A stretch of 64,000 nt of DNA from Metellina segmentata. Taxonomy: Eukaryota; Arthropoda; Arachnida; Araneae; Tetragnathidae. The DNA lies in NCBI GenBank assembly GCA_947359465.1, contig OX375874.1, positions 92,970,172 through 93,034,171 on the forward strand, read 5' to 3'. A model generated the notes under the pieces. The model did not search any database. It was not told the DNA's origin and saw only the letters and a list, made by a program, of their open reading frames with translations. The position numbers were made by a program, and so were the translations under genes. Shown piece by piece: positions 34,258-44,274 of the stretch. Numbering within the stretch: the first letter of the stretch is position 1; each line of letters starts with the position of its first letter.

Positions 34258-35949
34258 GACACCTTATTTAGCTTGAGAGAAAAATTTCTCTCGTACAAGG
34301 ATCATTTTGTGGATAACTATTAATTAAGATGAAAAAAAATCCATTTAAGGGGTCCAATGCTCAAAAATCTTTTAAAAATTCGATTTTTTTTTATGAATTT
34401 CAAAAAATGTTTATACAATTCTGTTTAAAATTATATATTATTTATGTAGATACGATGAGTGGAAGTATTTTAAATAATGTTTTTAAAAAAAACCTGTATC
34501 TTTGAAGCAAGAGGTCAATTTTATGCTTTAAACTTCAATATCTCAAATTATGTAGTTTTTCTATAAAAGAGATATTTTTTCCAAGTGTATTCAAGCAAAT
34601 ATAAGAAAATTGGTTTACACCCTATAGCATATTTGAACAAAGGGTCTTTTTTCTAACTACTCAGAAAAGTTTATTTTAATTATTAAAAAGAGTAAAACTT
34701 GGTAATTAAAAAAAACAATAGTTGAAAAAAATTCAAATTTTAAGTTTATAAAAAAAGTTTGTAAACGTGTTTAAAAATGTCTTCATAACCTGTATAATAA
34801 AATTGAAATCTGAGAAAATGGTCCGTAAAATTTGATCATTTTAGAATAACAGAGATTGGACAGCACCGGTCCCCTTAAAGAGAATCTGAGCTGCGTTACA
34901 TTTTGGTTTGATAATTCAAGTGTATCTATTTTAATGTACTATTTCAAATGAAATATTCTCTTTTCGGTTGATTAAAGCCTTTGATTGGTCGTTTTCTGAC
35001 AGATATATTGTGAATGCCAATATCCTCAAGATAATCTTCTCAAATAAAAGTCAAAACTTTTAGCGCAAATTCGAAGTATTTTTTTCCAGTCAAGTATAAC
35101 CGTTCCTGGTGAAAGCATAAACCGTCGGAACTTCTACTTAACTCAAATATCATAGGTTAACCGAGGCGAAATGTCTGATTTCGATCTGTTTTTCTCTTTC
35201 CCGCAATGAGGCGAAAAGGATTGAATTTTATTTTTCGTTTCAAGAAAAAGGAAATTGACACGTGTTCGGGAGTAGGAAACATTTTATAGCTACGAACATA
35301 ACATTGAATAAGAAATGCTGGAAAAACGATTTAGTGTGTTTGTTCGTTAAACAATCACAGAAAGAAATTAGATATCTTATAAACAGCTGAAGAGTATATA
35401 AGATGTCTGGAGCACTTAACTTCAGCATCGATGGTAAAAGGTTTGAAATCCGACCGCGGCATCGTACAACTCTATGGAAAAAGATGTTTGTGGAAATCAT
35501 TCGAGGGTGTTAGGTGATTCATATACTTGTTGCAATCTCTTCCCGCTTCTTGAAATCACTGCTCAAAGTAAGTTTCCGAATATTCAAATGAGCACAATAA
35601 TTAGGAAAAAAAGAATGAACGGCGTTTGCATATTTTTGAACAAAGAAAACATTTTTTTCAAAATGGATATTGGAATCGGAACAGAAGAAAATATTTCCAT
35701 TCAAAAGTGAATCCAATCTGATGTTGATAACTTCAAGCTCATACCATAAGCCGGAAAAATAGTTAATTTCTTTATATATCTATTAATAGGAGATGGTAAA
35801 AACTGCTATTTTACGACAAGTGTCAATTATTGCTAATTTGTGAGTGTAGTTTTTAACTGCTGATGTTGGTTTTGTTATGAGTTAATAACTAAGTTTCAAT
35901 GTTATTATTAACTGCTAGAAAATTGAAATTAGCGGTTGATTTAAGCAGT
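34258..35949. other. AT-rich sequence with no recognised feature
   Basis: Poly(A)/poly(T)-rich with short chance frames only. Confidence 0.4.
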
Positions 35950-36226
35950 TCTAATTTGATAGTAGATCCAACCATAGACCGTCGTCTACGTGGGGGGCTA
36001 GTGCACGTTAAATATGCCATGGTTTTAAATGTTCGCAAGTTAGTATGGTGTGGAAGTTTGGACAGCGGCCATCTTCGGAAGTGCCAGCTCATGTGTTGAA
36101 CTAGTCATCTGTCCATGGTTCAATATTACGAGGTGTTGTCTTCGGATCTTTCACTTCGGTTTTGATCCCGGACTGTTGTTAATAGTCTTTTGTGTTTCTC
36201 CGGTGGGACGTTAATTCAAGTACCTA
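35950..36226 (+). mobile_element. Diverged SINE of the second head family
   Basis: The body matches the abundant SINE 3' region: GTGTGGAAGTTTGGA, CATCTGTCCATGGTTCAA, GAGGTGTTGTCTTCGGATC and GATCCCGGAC, ending GACGTTAATT. The tRNA-like head is largely lost. Confidence 0.6.
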
Positions 36227-36229
36227 AAA

Positions 36230-37171
36230 ATCTATCAGAAACAAGTGCTATTCATTTCTCACAGAAAAGAACATTTAAACATAGCCTTCTTTCTCTACAG
36301 TATTAAAAAAAAAATCTGAATTGAATTTATTTATTCTTCTTAATAGTAAAATAATGTTGTTGTTTCTAATCCCCGATATGGTCTAGCTATGTTAGACCAA
36401 ATCCATGAGTACATAAACCTCCAAAAAATCCAAGAGAAAAGGTTTGAAGTAAACCTCGTCCAGGGTAAAATCAAGTCAGTTTAGTAAAATATTGACAACT
36501 AAAATGACAAACGAAGTTCGCCTGTTTTGGCTTTACGGCATCCTCAAGATTTATTTTGCACTATACACACCAATCACCTGCAAGCAAGTCTTCTGAAATA
36601 TGGGTCAGAGCTTTCGGAAAGAAAGCTGGATTACATCGGTTTTTTATAGCAACATTATCAGGAAGTGCTGTATCGTCACATCACGAGACCCAAGGGTTCC
36701 GAAAGGGTTTCCTTGAGCCGCGTCCAATGTCAACAACGCAAGGGTCTATGATGAGGAACAAAAAAACTCGAGATTTCCACCCTACCCCATTGTGGAGCAG
36801 ATGTTTTCGTTTACTCTTTTTGGAAGGAGACCAAGGAAAGGTCCATGACACAGTATCAAAATTTCTGGAACTATTGAGTTCATTGCTTTATGTCGACACA
36901 CTCGTAGCAACGCAGCACAAAATTCGGTAGAAGTATCATGAACATTCTAATTTTATTTTATTCCGTAAGAACAGTTTGAAAATGGCAAATATCGCTACCA
37001 CCACGCCAAAGGCACGAATCTACAATATTTGTTTCTAATAAAATCTTAGATGCTTCAGGAAAAAATCGAGTTACGAATCAAAAGTTAATGTTTTCTCATG
37101 AAAATTGGTATTTCCACAAGAATCAAGATTAGTAGGTTTGTTATAGTATAAAACATGAAGGTAGGAAGGTA
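36230..37171. other. Unassigned sequence with one 124-codon open frame
   Basis: The frame at 36556-36930 (plus) has no recognised domain, signal peptide or splice context, and I do not call it a gene. A short TTGTTGTTTCTAAT stretch near 36357 resembles the inverted tail of the CAA-tailed SINE, but the body does not follow. Confidence 0.35.
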
Positions 37172-37425
37172 TTTTAATGAACGTCGCATAGGAGCAACAC
37201 AATGGGCTATTATAAAACATGAAAAGACTCGAAAAATGAAATCAGGTTAAAAATCGCTAGAAATATATTCGTGCTTTTTGCGTGGTACTAAGTATTTAAT
37301 CAACGTCACCACTGGAGCAACACTATAGTCTATTGATGACGGTTTGGGATTAACCCCCGAAGGAGATCCAAAGACAACACCACGTAATTTTAAACGACGA
37401 TCAGATGACGAGGTCACACCAGATC
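37172..37425 (-). mobile_element. Two SINE 3'-end fragments
   Basis: The segments 37172-37212 and 37292-37425 match the inverted 3' body of the TTACCA-tailed SINEs (GGAGCAACAC...CTATTGATGACGGTTTGGGA, and the CACGTAATTTT...GGTCACACC region). Confidence 0.5.
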
Positions 37426-37982
37426 TAACGATAGATAAAGATATTGACCATTATTATTTTTTACAGGAAATTTCAAAGTCGCATGACGGCAAGCGATTAA
37501 TAAAATAAAACTTTGAAAAGTCAGTTCAGCCAACTCACCGAATGTTCTCATACTAACGTACGTGACACAGAAATTGACGTTTTTGCGAATTTGAGAATGG
37601 CAACAAACGTGTATATATCTATAACCAATATAAATCAAACCACTGCGGGATTTCCTCACCAATTATCCAGATTAGTTCAAATATGTTTATGATTCGACTA
37701 ATGCAATTGATTGTATTGTTTTAACTACACGGAAAAGCTCGACGCTTTAAAATTGTCTAGCAGTGTACGTACGAACGAATTATTGTTATTGCTTTAATAC
37801 ACATGGTGAATGATTGAAATGTGGATGTTTCTGCAAGTTTACCTTATGGAATAAAAGGAAATTTCTTATAATTAAGTTCACAACAGGCAATACTTTTTAA
37901 ACCTAAGTTTGGATCCGACAAGGGACTTCTATCTTCTCATAATACAATTTGAAGAATACCACTAAAAGAATAATTGAATTCC

Positions 37983-38160
37983 GGGCCGGTGTAGTAGTCC
38001 ATGTTATCAGTTTCTTAATTTCAACCATTGCATTGGACGTAGGTCTACCTATCTGGTACCGCCACCCAGTAAGTCCCATGTTCAAATCTCGGTTTGTAAG
38101 CGCATGAATTTTGGCAATTGTACCTGTTAAGAGTAGCAACAGTTGTCCACTTAATGGTTC
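37983..38160 (+). mobile_element. Possible tRNA-derived SINE of another family
   Basis: A B-box-like TGTTCAAATCTCGG near 38091 follows, at somewhat more than tRNA spacing, a GGGCCGGTGTAGTAGTCC stretch that resembles an A box. No TSD or tail could be defined. The alternative is chance. Confidence 0.25.
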
Positions 38161-38494
38161 TTCACGAAGTCAATTCTCCCCTTGTTAATGGTCGGGCATT
38201 TGAAAAACAAATTGGTCATCGAAAATTTAGTTTCTCGAATTTGTAGAGTTAATTGCCCGAAAAACCATGAATCCAATTAAAAGACATATTTAAAAAATAC
38301 TTGATATCCAAAATATTATATTTTATACTTTGTTTTAGCTTAAGTTTGTAAGAGCGTAATTTCACGTTTTTATTTTCCTACATGCTTTTAGTATGTGTAA
38401 GAGTGAGATGAAGACTCATTTTAAATTAAATGACCAATTTCTTGACATCATGACAACGGCTTTCGTGAAGCCAGTTGTCACATTGACATTCTAA

Positions 38495-39371
38495 GCCTCG
38501 GGGCACACATTCGGTTTTTCAACGTGTGGCTCCGCTGCCGCAACGCAAGTGCGGTCTGAGTTACATTAGATCCACTGGAGCAGTGCACACATGCCTTGGG
38601 GCGACGCACGTCCAACTTGCGTGCAATTTGTACCGCAGTTGCCCACGGCGTCGCACGGTCGCCCCACATGAGTATACGTTTAGAAGTACCTTGTTTTCAT
38701 AAACAAATGGAACTAGGAGGCCCGCCCCCTGCTCGCTAACGCTCGCCAACCCCCGGAGGATTGCTTCGCAATTCTCATTGGTTCGCTGCGAGAACCTATG
38801 CTCGCTTCGCTCGCATCAATGAAGACACGTGTCCTAGCAGAAGGGATTGATTACAAAATAAGATATTCCAAAAAAAATATTTTTCAAATCTAAATTTGTT
38901 GTATTACATAAAAAATATATACAGTACCTCTGAAATCAGAATTTAAATGAAAACTTTGAGCAAATTTTTATTCGCAATGTGAACGCTGCTTTGGAAATTG
39001 AATACCCAGCATGTTGTTTGTGTGTACATTTCCCCAGTACTCGAGCCACTCATACACTTTTTGACTGAGTTTGTTGTCGAAAGTTGTAGTGCACGCGTCT
39101 TGTTGTACTATAATTGTTAGCCTTGAAAAGGACCGTTTTTTAAATAGCCCTGAAAAGATCCTCCGCTTTCTTAGATTTCTATTACAAACCCCAACACAGC
39201 TCGCCTAAAATTCATTTTTTTCAATAAAATTTCATCCGATAACGGTATAGATTCAAATGAGGCGCGAGGCTCCTAGTAAACAAACAATCGCACAATGTTG
39301 CCAAAACGCGGTAACAAATACAGTCTTTTTTGCGTGCCACGTAAGAGAAATATATATATAGATATAAATAA
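38495..39371 (-). mobile_element. PIF/Harbinger-type MITE, interrupted copy
   Basis: After TAA (38492-38494) the sequence follows the inverted MITE of 4234-4659: CGGGGCACACATTCGG, then CAACGCAAGTGCGGTCTGAG, and on to CATAAACAAATGGAA. It then breaks for a Helitron (38713-39362) and resumes as TATAAATAA (39363-39371), exactly the bases expected from the 4.2-kb copy. After that a second Helitron end begins. The remaining half was not found in the window. Confidence 0.8.
38713..39362 (-). mobile_element. Non-autonomous Helitron, 650 bp
   Basis: On the minus strand it runs from A|TCTATATATATATTTCTCTT at 39362 to CGGGCCTCCTAG|T at 38713. Its 3' 90 bp is homologous to the autonomous Helitron. Both edges are proven by the uninterrupted MITE at 4.2 kb: the host reads GGAA|TATAAATAA, and no bases are duplicated. 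Two histone-like stem-loop motifs lie at 39119-39134 and 39146-39161 (minus sense). No protein is encoded. Confidence 0.85.
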
Positions 39372-39650
39372 TCTCTACTATTATAAAATGAAGTTTCTGT
39401 GTGTGCGTGTACGCGGTTTACTGACGAATTTATGGCATTTACAATAATGAAATTTAGCACACATGTAGTCCCAAATTTTTTGCGATTTTATAGACCAGCC
39501 CGATTTTTAAAATTTAATCTTGAAAATGTTAAAATTAATTTAATGCGATGTTTAGTTATTATTTCATTTCCTCCGAATGGCAACAGTCATGAATCGGTAT
39601 TGAATGAATCCGTATTTTCTGCGCGTGTGTAGCCGTTGCCGTGTAGCCAC
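39372..39650 (+). mobile_element. 5' end of a second Helitron
   Basis: TCTCTACTATTATAAAATGA, preceded by A, is a typical Helitron left terminus. It faces away from the neighbouring Helitron with only 9 bp between the two 5' ends. The 3' end was not found, and the right boundary given is where recognisable similarity to 10.1 kb fades. A 77-codon frame here is not recognised. Confidence 0.55.
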
Positions 39651-40485
39651 CCTATTACTGGATATCCTTTATGAAATTTATTGCCTTTTTAAAAGCATAT
39701 TAACTTTTAGTTAGCGTTAACTTTTAATCTTTTATATTTGTATAATTATTTTTCAAATTTCTTTAATGAAGAGTTAGTTCAGAATGAGCTTTCTCCTTCG
39801 ATCCCTCTTTCTAAACTTTAATACCATTCAAAGAACGAGTAATGTTGGGCATGATTCACAATCGAAGCAAAAACTGTATACGATTTCAGTTCATGCTTGA
39901 GAGAATGTTCTTAACACACTTAAAATTGAGTAAACTAAACAAAAACTAAAATAGTCTGTTTTTTCAAGGGATTTTTGATCGACCAATAATCTGTGTAACG
40001 CGTTCTAAACTGTCATTTTCAATTGTTTTTAAATGCTTAGTGGCTTCTTCTTGTTCTCGGCGAGTAGAACATCAAGTTCATCATCTAACTAACATTATAA
40101 TACATTAATTTCCTACTCCGAGTTTATTGCACCTTTTTATTGTATTTAATAGATTCAGCAGAATGAGGTGCCGTGAACTCTATACGGAGATGAGTCAGAT
40201 GCGGGAGCATTAAAAAGTGTAGTGTCTTTGATCAATTTAATCTGATCACCATTTATACTCCGTTTTATGTAGCTCTAAATATAAGCCACGGAAAAACTTC
40301 AAGCTTTCACCTGTTCCGGGAAAATGATTTAACACATGATTCAATGAGGATGCATTGATGAAACCTCAGTTAACTAAAAAAAATTAAATAAATATTTCGA
40401 ACATTCAATATGAAAACACCCTCCGATCTTTGACCTAGAAGTATTCAAGTCACGGTCACACCGTTACACATTCCATTATGTATTC
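39651..40485. other. AT-rich sequence with no recognised feature
   Basis: May include the body or 3' end of the Helitron starting at 39372; no terminus was seen. Confidence 0.35.
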
Positions 40486-40498
40486 TCTGAATTAAAAA

Positions 40499-41092
40499 GC
40501 TGGTCAAAAGGTCTGGTGATTAAGGTGTTAGCCTCTAGATCGGAAGGTTCCTGGTTCGAATCCGGGTCCGGGCATGGATGTTTGTAAACGTATGGTGTAG
40601 AGGCGGCTGGTGCATCTTAAATCCGTCGTGACCGAAAGTCCTCACGTTGTTTTGGTGTGGAAGTTTAGAGAGTGGGGTGCCAGCTCAGGTGTTGCATCGT
40701 CATCTGACCGTGGTTCAAAATTACGAGGTGTTGTCCTCGGATCTTTCCCTTAAGGGACTGATCCCGGACCGTCGTCAATAGCCCGTGGTGTTGCTTTAGT
40801 ACGATGTTAACAAAAAAAATACCAAAATTACCGGGTGAGTGCATGTATATTTGTAAGCGTATGGTGTAGAGTGGCTGGTGCACCTTCAATCTGTCGTGGC
40901 CGAATGTCTTCACGTTGGGTTGGTGTGGAAGTTTGGAGAGTGGGGTGCCAGCTCAGGTGTTGCCTCGTGATCTGACCGTGGTTCAAAATTACGTGGTGTT
41001 GTCCTCGGATCTTTTCCTCAAGGAATTGATCCCGGACCGTCGTCAATAGCCCGTTGTGTTGTTGTAGTACGACGTTAATTAAAATTATCTTT
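40499..41092 (+). mobile_element. SINE dimer inserted as one unit
   Basis: Unit 1 (40499 to about 40830) has the tRNA-like head with B box GGTTCGAATCC (about 40554), the full body and an ATTACC-type tail. Unit 2 (about 40832-41092) lacks the tRNA head, starting at GTGAGTGCATGTATATTTGT, but has the whole body. A single duplication, TCTGAATTAAAAA, flanks the pair (40486-40498 and 41093-41105), with none between the units. This indicates insertion of a dimeric RNA or later duplication within one insertion. Confidence 0.8.
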
Positions 41093-41220
41093 TCTGAATT
41101 AAAAAATGGCTGCTGTTAAGCTGCAAGTAAAATTTTCAACATACTGCAATATATCTTTCATTATTAAAATCCATTTCTCTCGTCTTATATATCAAGATTG
41201 CTTAGGTTAAATAGTGCAAC

Positions 41221-41300
41221 GTCAAAGTTTGGCTAAACTGCGTTAAATGCAAGACAAAGTGAAGAATTGTACACATACACGCAAAACTTTTACCGACACA
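41221..41300 (+). repeat. Dispersed hairpin repeat, partial
   Basis: TTTGGCTAAACTGCGTTAAA and CAAGACAAAGTG match the repeat at 33164; the first arm is missing. Confidence 0.35.
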
Positions 41301-41404
41301 GAAAAGATAGTCATACAGGTAAGTCAAAGCAATTTTTCTTGGGCGTAAGTAACAGGAAATAATCGCCCAATCGGTCTATTGGTCAGGGTGCTGCATTCCG
41401 GATA

Positions 41405-41703
41405 TGTATTTCGTTGGTATTTAAATTAACGTCACATAGGAGCAGCACAACGGGCTATTGGATCAATCCCCCAAGGAATAGATCCGAGGAAAACATTACG
41501 TAATTTTGAACACGGTCAGAATACAAGAAAACACCCGAGTAGGCAACCCCACTCCAAACTTCCACACCACACAAACGTGAGGACATTTGAGGCCATGACA
41601 GATTTAACGTGCACCAGTCCCCTTTGTACACGACGGTCTTTGGCTGAAATTGAACTCGCATACCTCCAGTTGCTAACCGGTACTCTTCTAAATGGGCCCA
41701 GAC
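41405..41703 (-). mobile_element. SINE (second head family) inserted in a tRNA-like head
   Basis: The inverted body runs from TTAACGTCAC to a tRNA-like head with a B-box relative near 41650. TTCCGGATA is duplicated at 41396-41404 and 41704-41712. The outer flanks join into one sequence resembling the head of the first SINE family (GGTCAGGGTGCTGCATTCCG and AGAAAGGTTCCTGGTTCAAA), so this SINE landed inside another. Confidence 0.7.
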
Positions 41704-41947
41704 TTCCGGATAGAAAGGTTCCTGGTTCAAATTTGAGGTAAGATATACAAGGTGTCCCGGGACTTCATGTACAAACTTCGAGGGGAGGTAGAGAACATCG
41801 TTAGGAACCATAATTACATAAAGCATGGGTGGTAACGTCGCCCTCACGTGATAAATTGACACAAAGACACAATAAGGCCACAACACAGAATGTAGTGTAA
41901 AACGCCTTTTTACACAACAAAAGAGTACAATGTATGACTTACACGCA

Positions 41948-43469
41948 TCAGAGGTGTTCGAAATTGCGCCCATTGGCATGGATGCACGCACGACACCTAT
42001 GCGACATGGATTGGCGAACATTTTCGAAGATACCTGTCGTTTCGCTGATCGTAGCAGCAGCGATGGAGATTCGTACCACCAGGTCCATTTCAGAATTTAC
42101 GGGCGTGTTATACTTCGTGGCACCCCAGAGAAAATAATCAAGAGGAGATAAATCAAGTGATCTGGGAGACCAAGCGACAGGAACGCCACGCCCAATCCAA
42201 TTGTTTCCAAATGTCCGATCCAAATAGTCATGTATACACCTTGCGTAATGAGATGGCGCCCCATCATGTTGAAACCACATCCCGCGCCGAACATGTGCGG
42301 GGACATCGTTAAACATTTCCGGAAGTACCTCTTGAAGAAAGACGAGATACTTGCGAGCGTCCAGTCGAGGTGGCAAGATGTATGGCCCGACTAAACCGTC
42401 CCTCACGACACCCGCCCACACATTAACAGTGAAGCGTTGTTGTGCGGCTCGTGGTCGGGTTCCGTGTGGGTTGTCTAAAGCCCACATGTGCGCGTTGTGC
42501 GTATTGAACACCCCTTCACTTGAAAAGGTTGCTTCATCACTGAACATAACAGAACTGGAAAATTGCGTGTCGGCCGCACTTTGGTGTAGAAACCACTGTG
42601 CAAAAGCGACACGTCATGGGGAATCATCCGGCTGCAATAACTGAACTCTCTGAAGATGAAAGGGATGTAAGGCTTCACCCTACAGTATGCGATGGACAGT
42701 TGATCGAGACGTTCTGGTGGCAGCGGCAAGCGCCCGTACACTAGTACCGGGATTTCGGTCCACAGCATGCAACAGACCCTCTTTGAATGTAGGTGTCCGT
42801 GCTGTTCGCGGCAGTCCAATATTGTTAAGTTGATTTTCAGTTGAAATGAATGCAACTAGTAGTTCCTGGGAAATTCATCTTTATTGGTGTCCAGTTAAAT
42901 AGGCAAAATCAGCTTTACCTGGGGAACCGCTGGATTATGACAAGAGACCGAGACTTTCCGTCAGATGAAGAGGGAATGGATTCGCCGGGAACCTATGGAC
43001 ATCAGCCGTAAGAGCTGGGCATAACTGGTGTATCGCATCCGGAGATGTCGTTCGGGTCGCCCTTGCTTTACAGGAACAGCTCAGTCCGGTCCGCTTCCCT
43101 TCGTCGGCTCGTGTCCTCTCCTCCTTCTTAGGCAAGCCAGAAAGGGGTCGAAGCACCCCCTTCTCGTTAGGACAAGAGCTTCGTTTCACCTCAACTCTCG
43201 CCAATCCAGCGGGAATCCCCAAGTTCCGCACATACATAGGAGGAAGTAAGGGCCATCGGAAATCGTAACATAACAATATTCTGCATCGTGGCTGTGAAGG
43301 ATCCACGTTCCGCAAAGTTCTGATGTACCAGAGCGAACATTTGAAGATTTGGTTGGCGCCTCGTTGGATATCTTTCCCGATACAACCGAACAGCAGCGCG
43401 TCCATTTCCGTCGGCCAGGCCGTAGATGAAGTGGATGTCCGTCAACTCAACGTTTGTGAAACGATTCAT
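41948..43469 (-). pseudogene. DD41D mariner transposase, broken
   Basis: The enzyme excises and reinserts mariner ends. The N-terminus from Met at 43469 (MNRFTNVELTDIHFIYGLAD, then VRLYRERYPTRRQPN) is the DUF4817-type helix-turn-helix common in arthropod transposases. The catalytic core shows FSDEATF (first Asp), WFQHDGAPSH (second Asp) and SPLDYFLWG (third Asp). There are 41 residues between the last two, the DD41D (rosa-like) spacing. Damage: a 450-bp insertion after the codons for TATMQNI, and in-frame stops at 42680-42682 and 42614-42616. The frames on either side of the insertion differ by exactly its length plus the 7-bp duplication, so the split is recent relative to the reading frame. 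Without the insertion the gene would be about 354 codons. Confidence 0.9.
42824..43273. mobile_element. 450-bp insertion of unknown type inside the mariner gene
   Basis: CAATATT is duplicated at 42817-42823 and 43274-43280. The insert begins GTTAAGTTGATTTTC and its far end, inverted, reads TTATGTTACGATTTCC, a weak inverted pair. It is more GC-rich than its surroundings. On the minus strand it carries an open frame (IPAGLARVEVKRSSCPNEKG onward to a stop near 42935) and, further on, AATAAA near 42880. No poly(A) tail is seen. Either a small DNA element or a captured 3' exon. Confidence 0.7.
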
Positions 43470-43637
43470 GTTGATCGCACGCAGTCGGCGTCTACAATGA
43501 GGAAGCCACACGTACCGACTTTGAAAACTCGCGTACAGCGCCACCTATCTAACACCACTTTCCTGTGTAATTATGGTTCCTAACGATGTTCTCTACCTCC
43601 CCTCCAAGTTTGTATACGAAGTTCCGGGACACCCTGC

Positions 43638-43845
43638 AGAAGCCACACTTTTTAGGCACAAACACACAATTTATAGAAGCCACACATTCTAGGCACAACC
43701 CGTTTATAGAAGCCATACAATCTAGGCACAGCTCATTTATAGAGGCCACACATTCAGTCAAACGGACAAACATCTACATATTCTATCCACACCTAGGTTT
43801 GTGCCTAAAAAGTGTGGCTTCTATAAATGGGTTATGATTAGAATG
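43638..43845. repeat. Short tandem repeat with an inverted partner
   Basis: Three and a half units of 33-37 bp (GAAGCCACAC...TAGGCACAA...TTTATA) run from 43638 to about 43755. The exact inverse GTTTGTGCCTAAAAAGTGTG, followed by GCTTC, lies at 43797-43821, giving a 25-bp perfect stem with the first unit. Confidence 0.8.
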
Positions 43846-43902
43846 TGTGGTATGTATGGGAACTCCCAGGAACAAAAAAAAAAGTGGGTTTGCTGGTTTA
43901 TG

Positions 43903-43964
43903 TGGCACAAAAGCCAGATATGACCAAGCTGCACCAAGCAACGTTTTTCCGTTGAATAAATGAA
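43903..43964 (+). repeat. Dispersed hairpin repeat, split by a SINE
   Basis: TGGCACAAAAGCCAGATATG and CCAAGCTGCACCAAGCAACG match the family. The copy continues after the SINE at 44285 (CACACAAGAAAAGC...). Confidence 0.4.
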
Positions 43965-44274
43965 AAGTAGGTTGTTGAATTTACGTCGAACTGCAACAAC
44001 GCAACAGGCTGTTAGCGACGTTCCAGGATCAATCCGGATAAAAGATTTCGAGGACAGCACTTCATAATTTTCGAATCATGATCAGAAGATGAGTCGGCAT
44101 TCCTCTTTTCAAACTTCCACATCATGCCAAAGTGAGGACATATGAGGCACGTCAAATTCAACGTGCACCAGCCTCAACGTATATGACGGTCTTTGATTGA
44201 ATGGTTTCGAACTCTCAGCCCTCTGGTTGCTAATCCGCAACTCTACGAACTGGGCTACCGTGGCTCATCCGTAA
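43965..44274 (-). mobile_element. SINE of the second head family, full length
   Basis: The minus-strand head GGTAGCCCAGTTCGTAGAG (A box) and GAGTTCGAAACC (B box) are followed by the shared body. AATAAATGAA is duplicated at 43955-43964 and 44275-44284. The head differs from the GTGGTTAAGGTGTTAGCC head of the first family, while the 3' body is common. Confidence 0.75.

Larger units (their letters stand above)
41748..43636 (-). mobile_element. DD41D mariner-like transposon with a nested insertion
   Basis: Inverted ends of about 75 bp begin CAAGGTGTCCCGGGACTTC (left) and CAGGGTGTCCCGGAACTTC (right, minus strand). They continue through GGGAGGTAGAGAACATCGTT. TA lies at 41746-41747; the right flank is CA, probably a decayed TA. 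Without the 457 bp of insertion and duplication the element is about 1.43 kb, normal for the group. It encloses one transposase gene on the minus strand. Confidence 0.85.

Noticed and set aside
36556..36930. Protein-coding gene of 124 codons
   Set aside because: No domain, no codon or splice context, and no recognisable relatives; compatible with chance.
40512..40575. Functional tRNA gene (perfect B box)
   Set aside because: The same head occurs at 45628, 49275 and 61252, always followed by the SINE body.
43028..43249. rRNA fragment suggested by the GC-rich sequence
   Set aside because: I could not match it to a conserved rRNA core segment, and it lies inside a defined 450-bp insertion.
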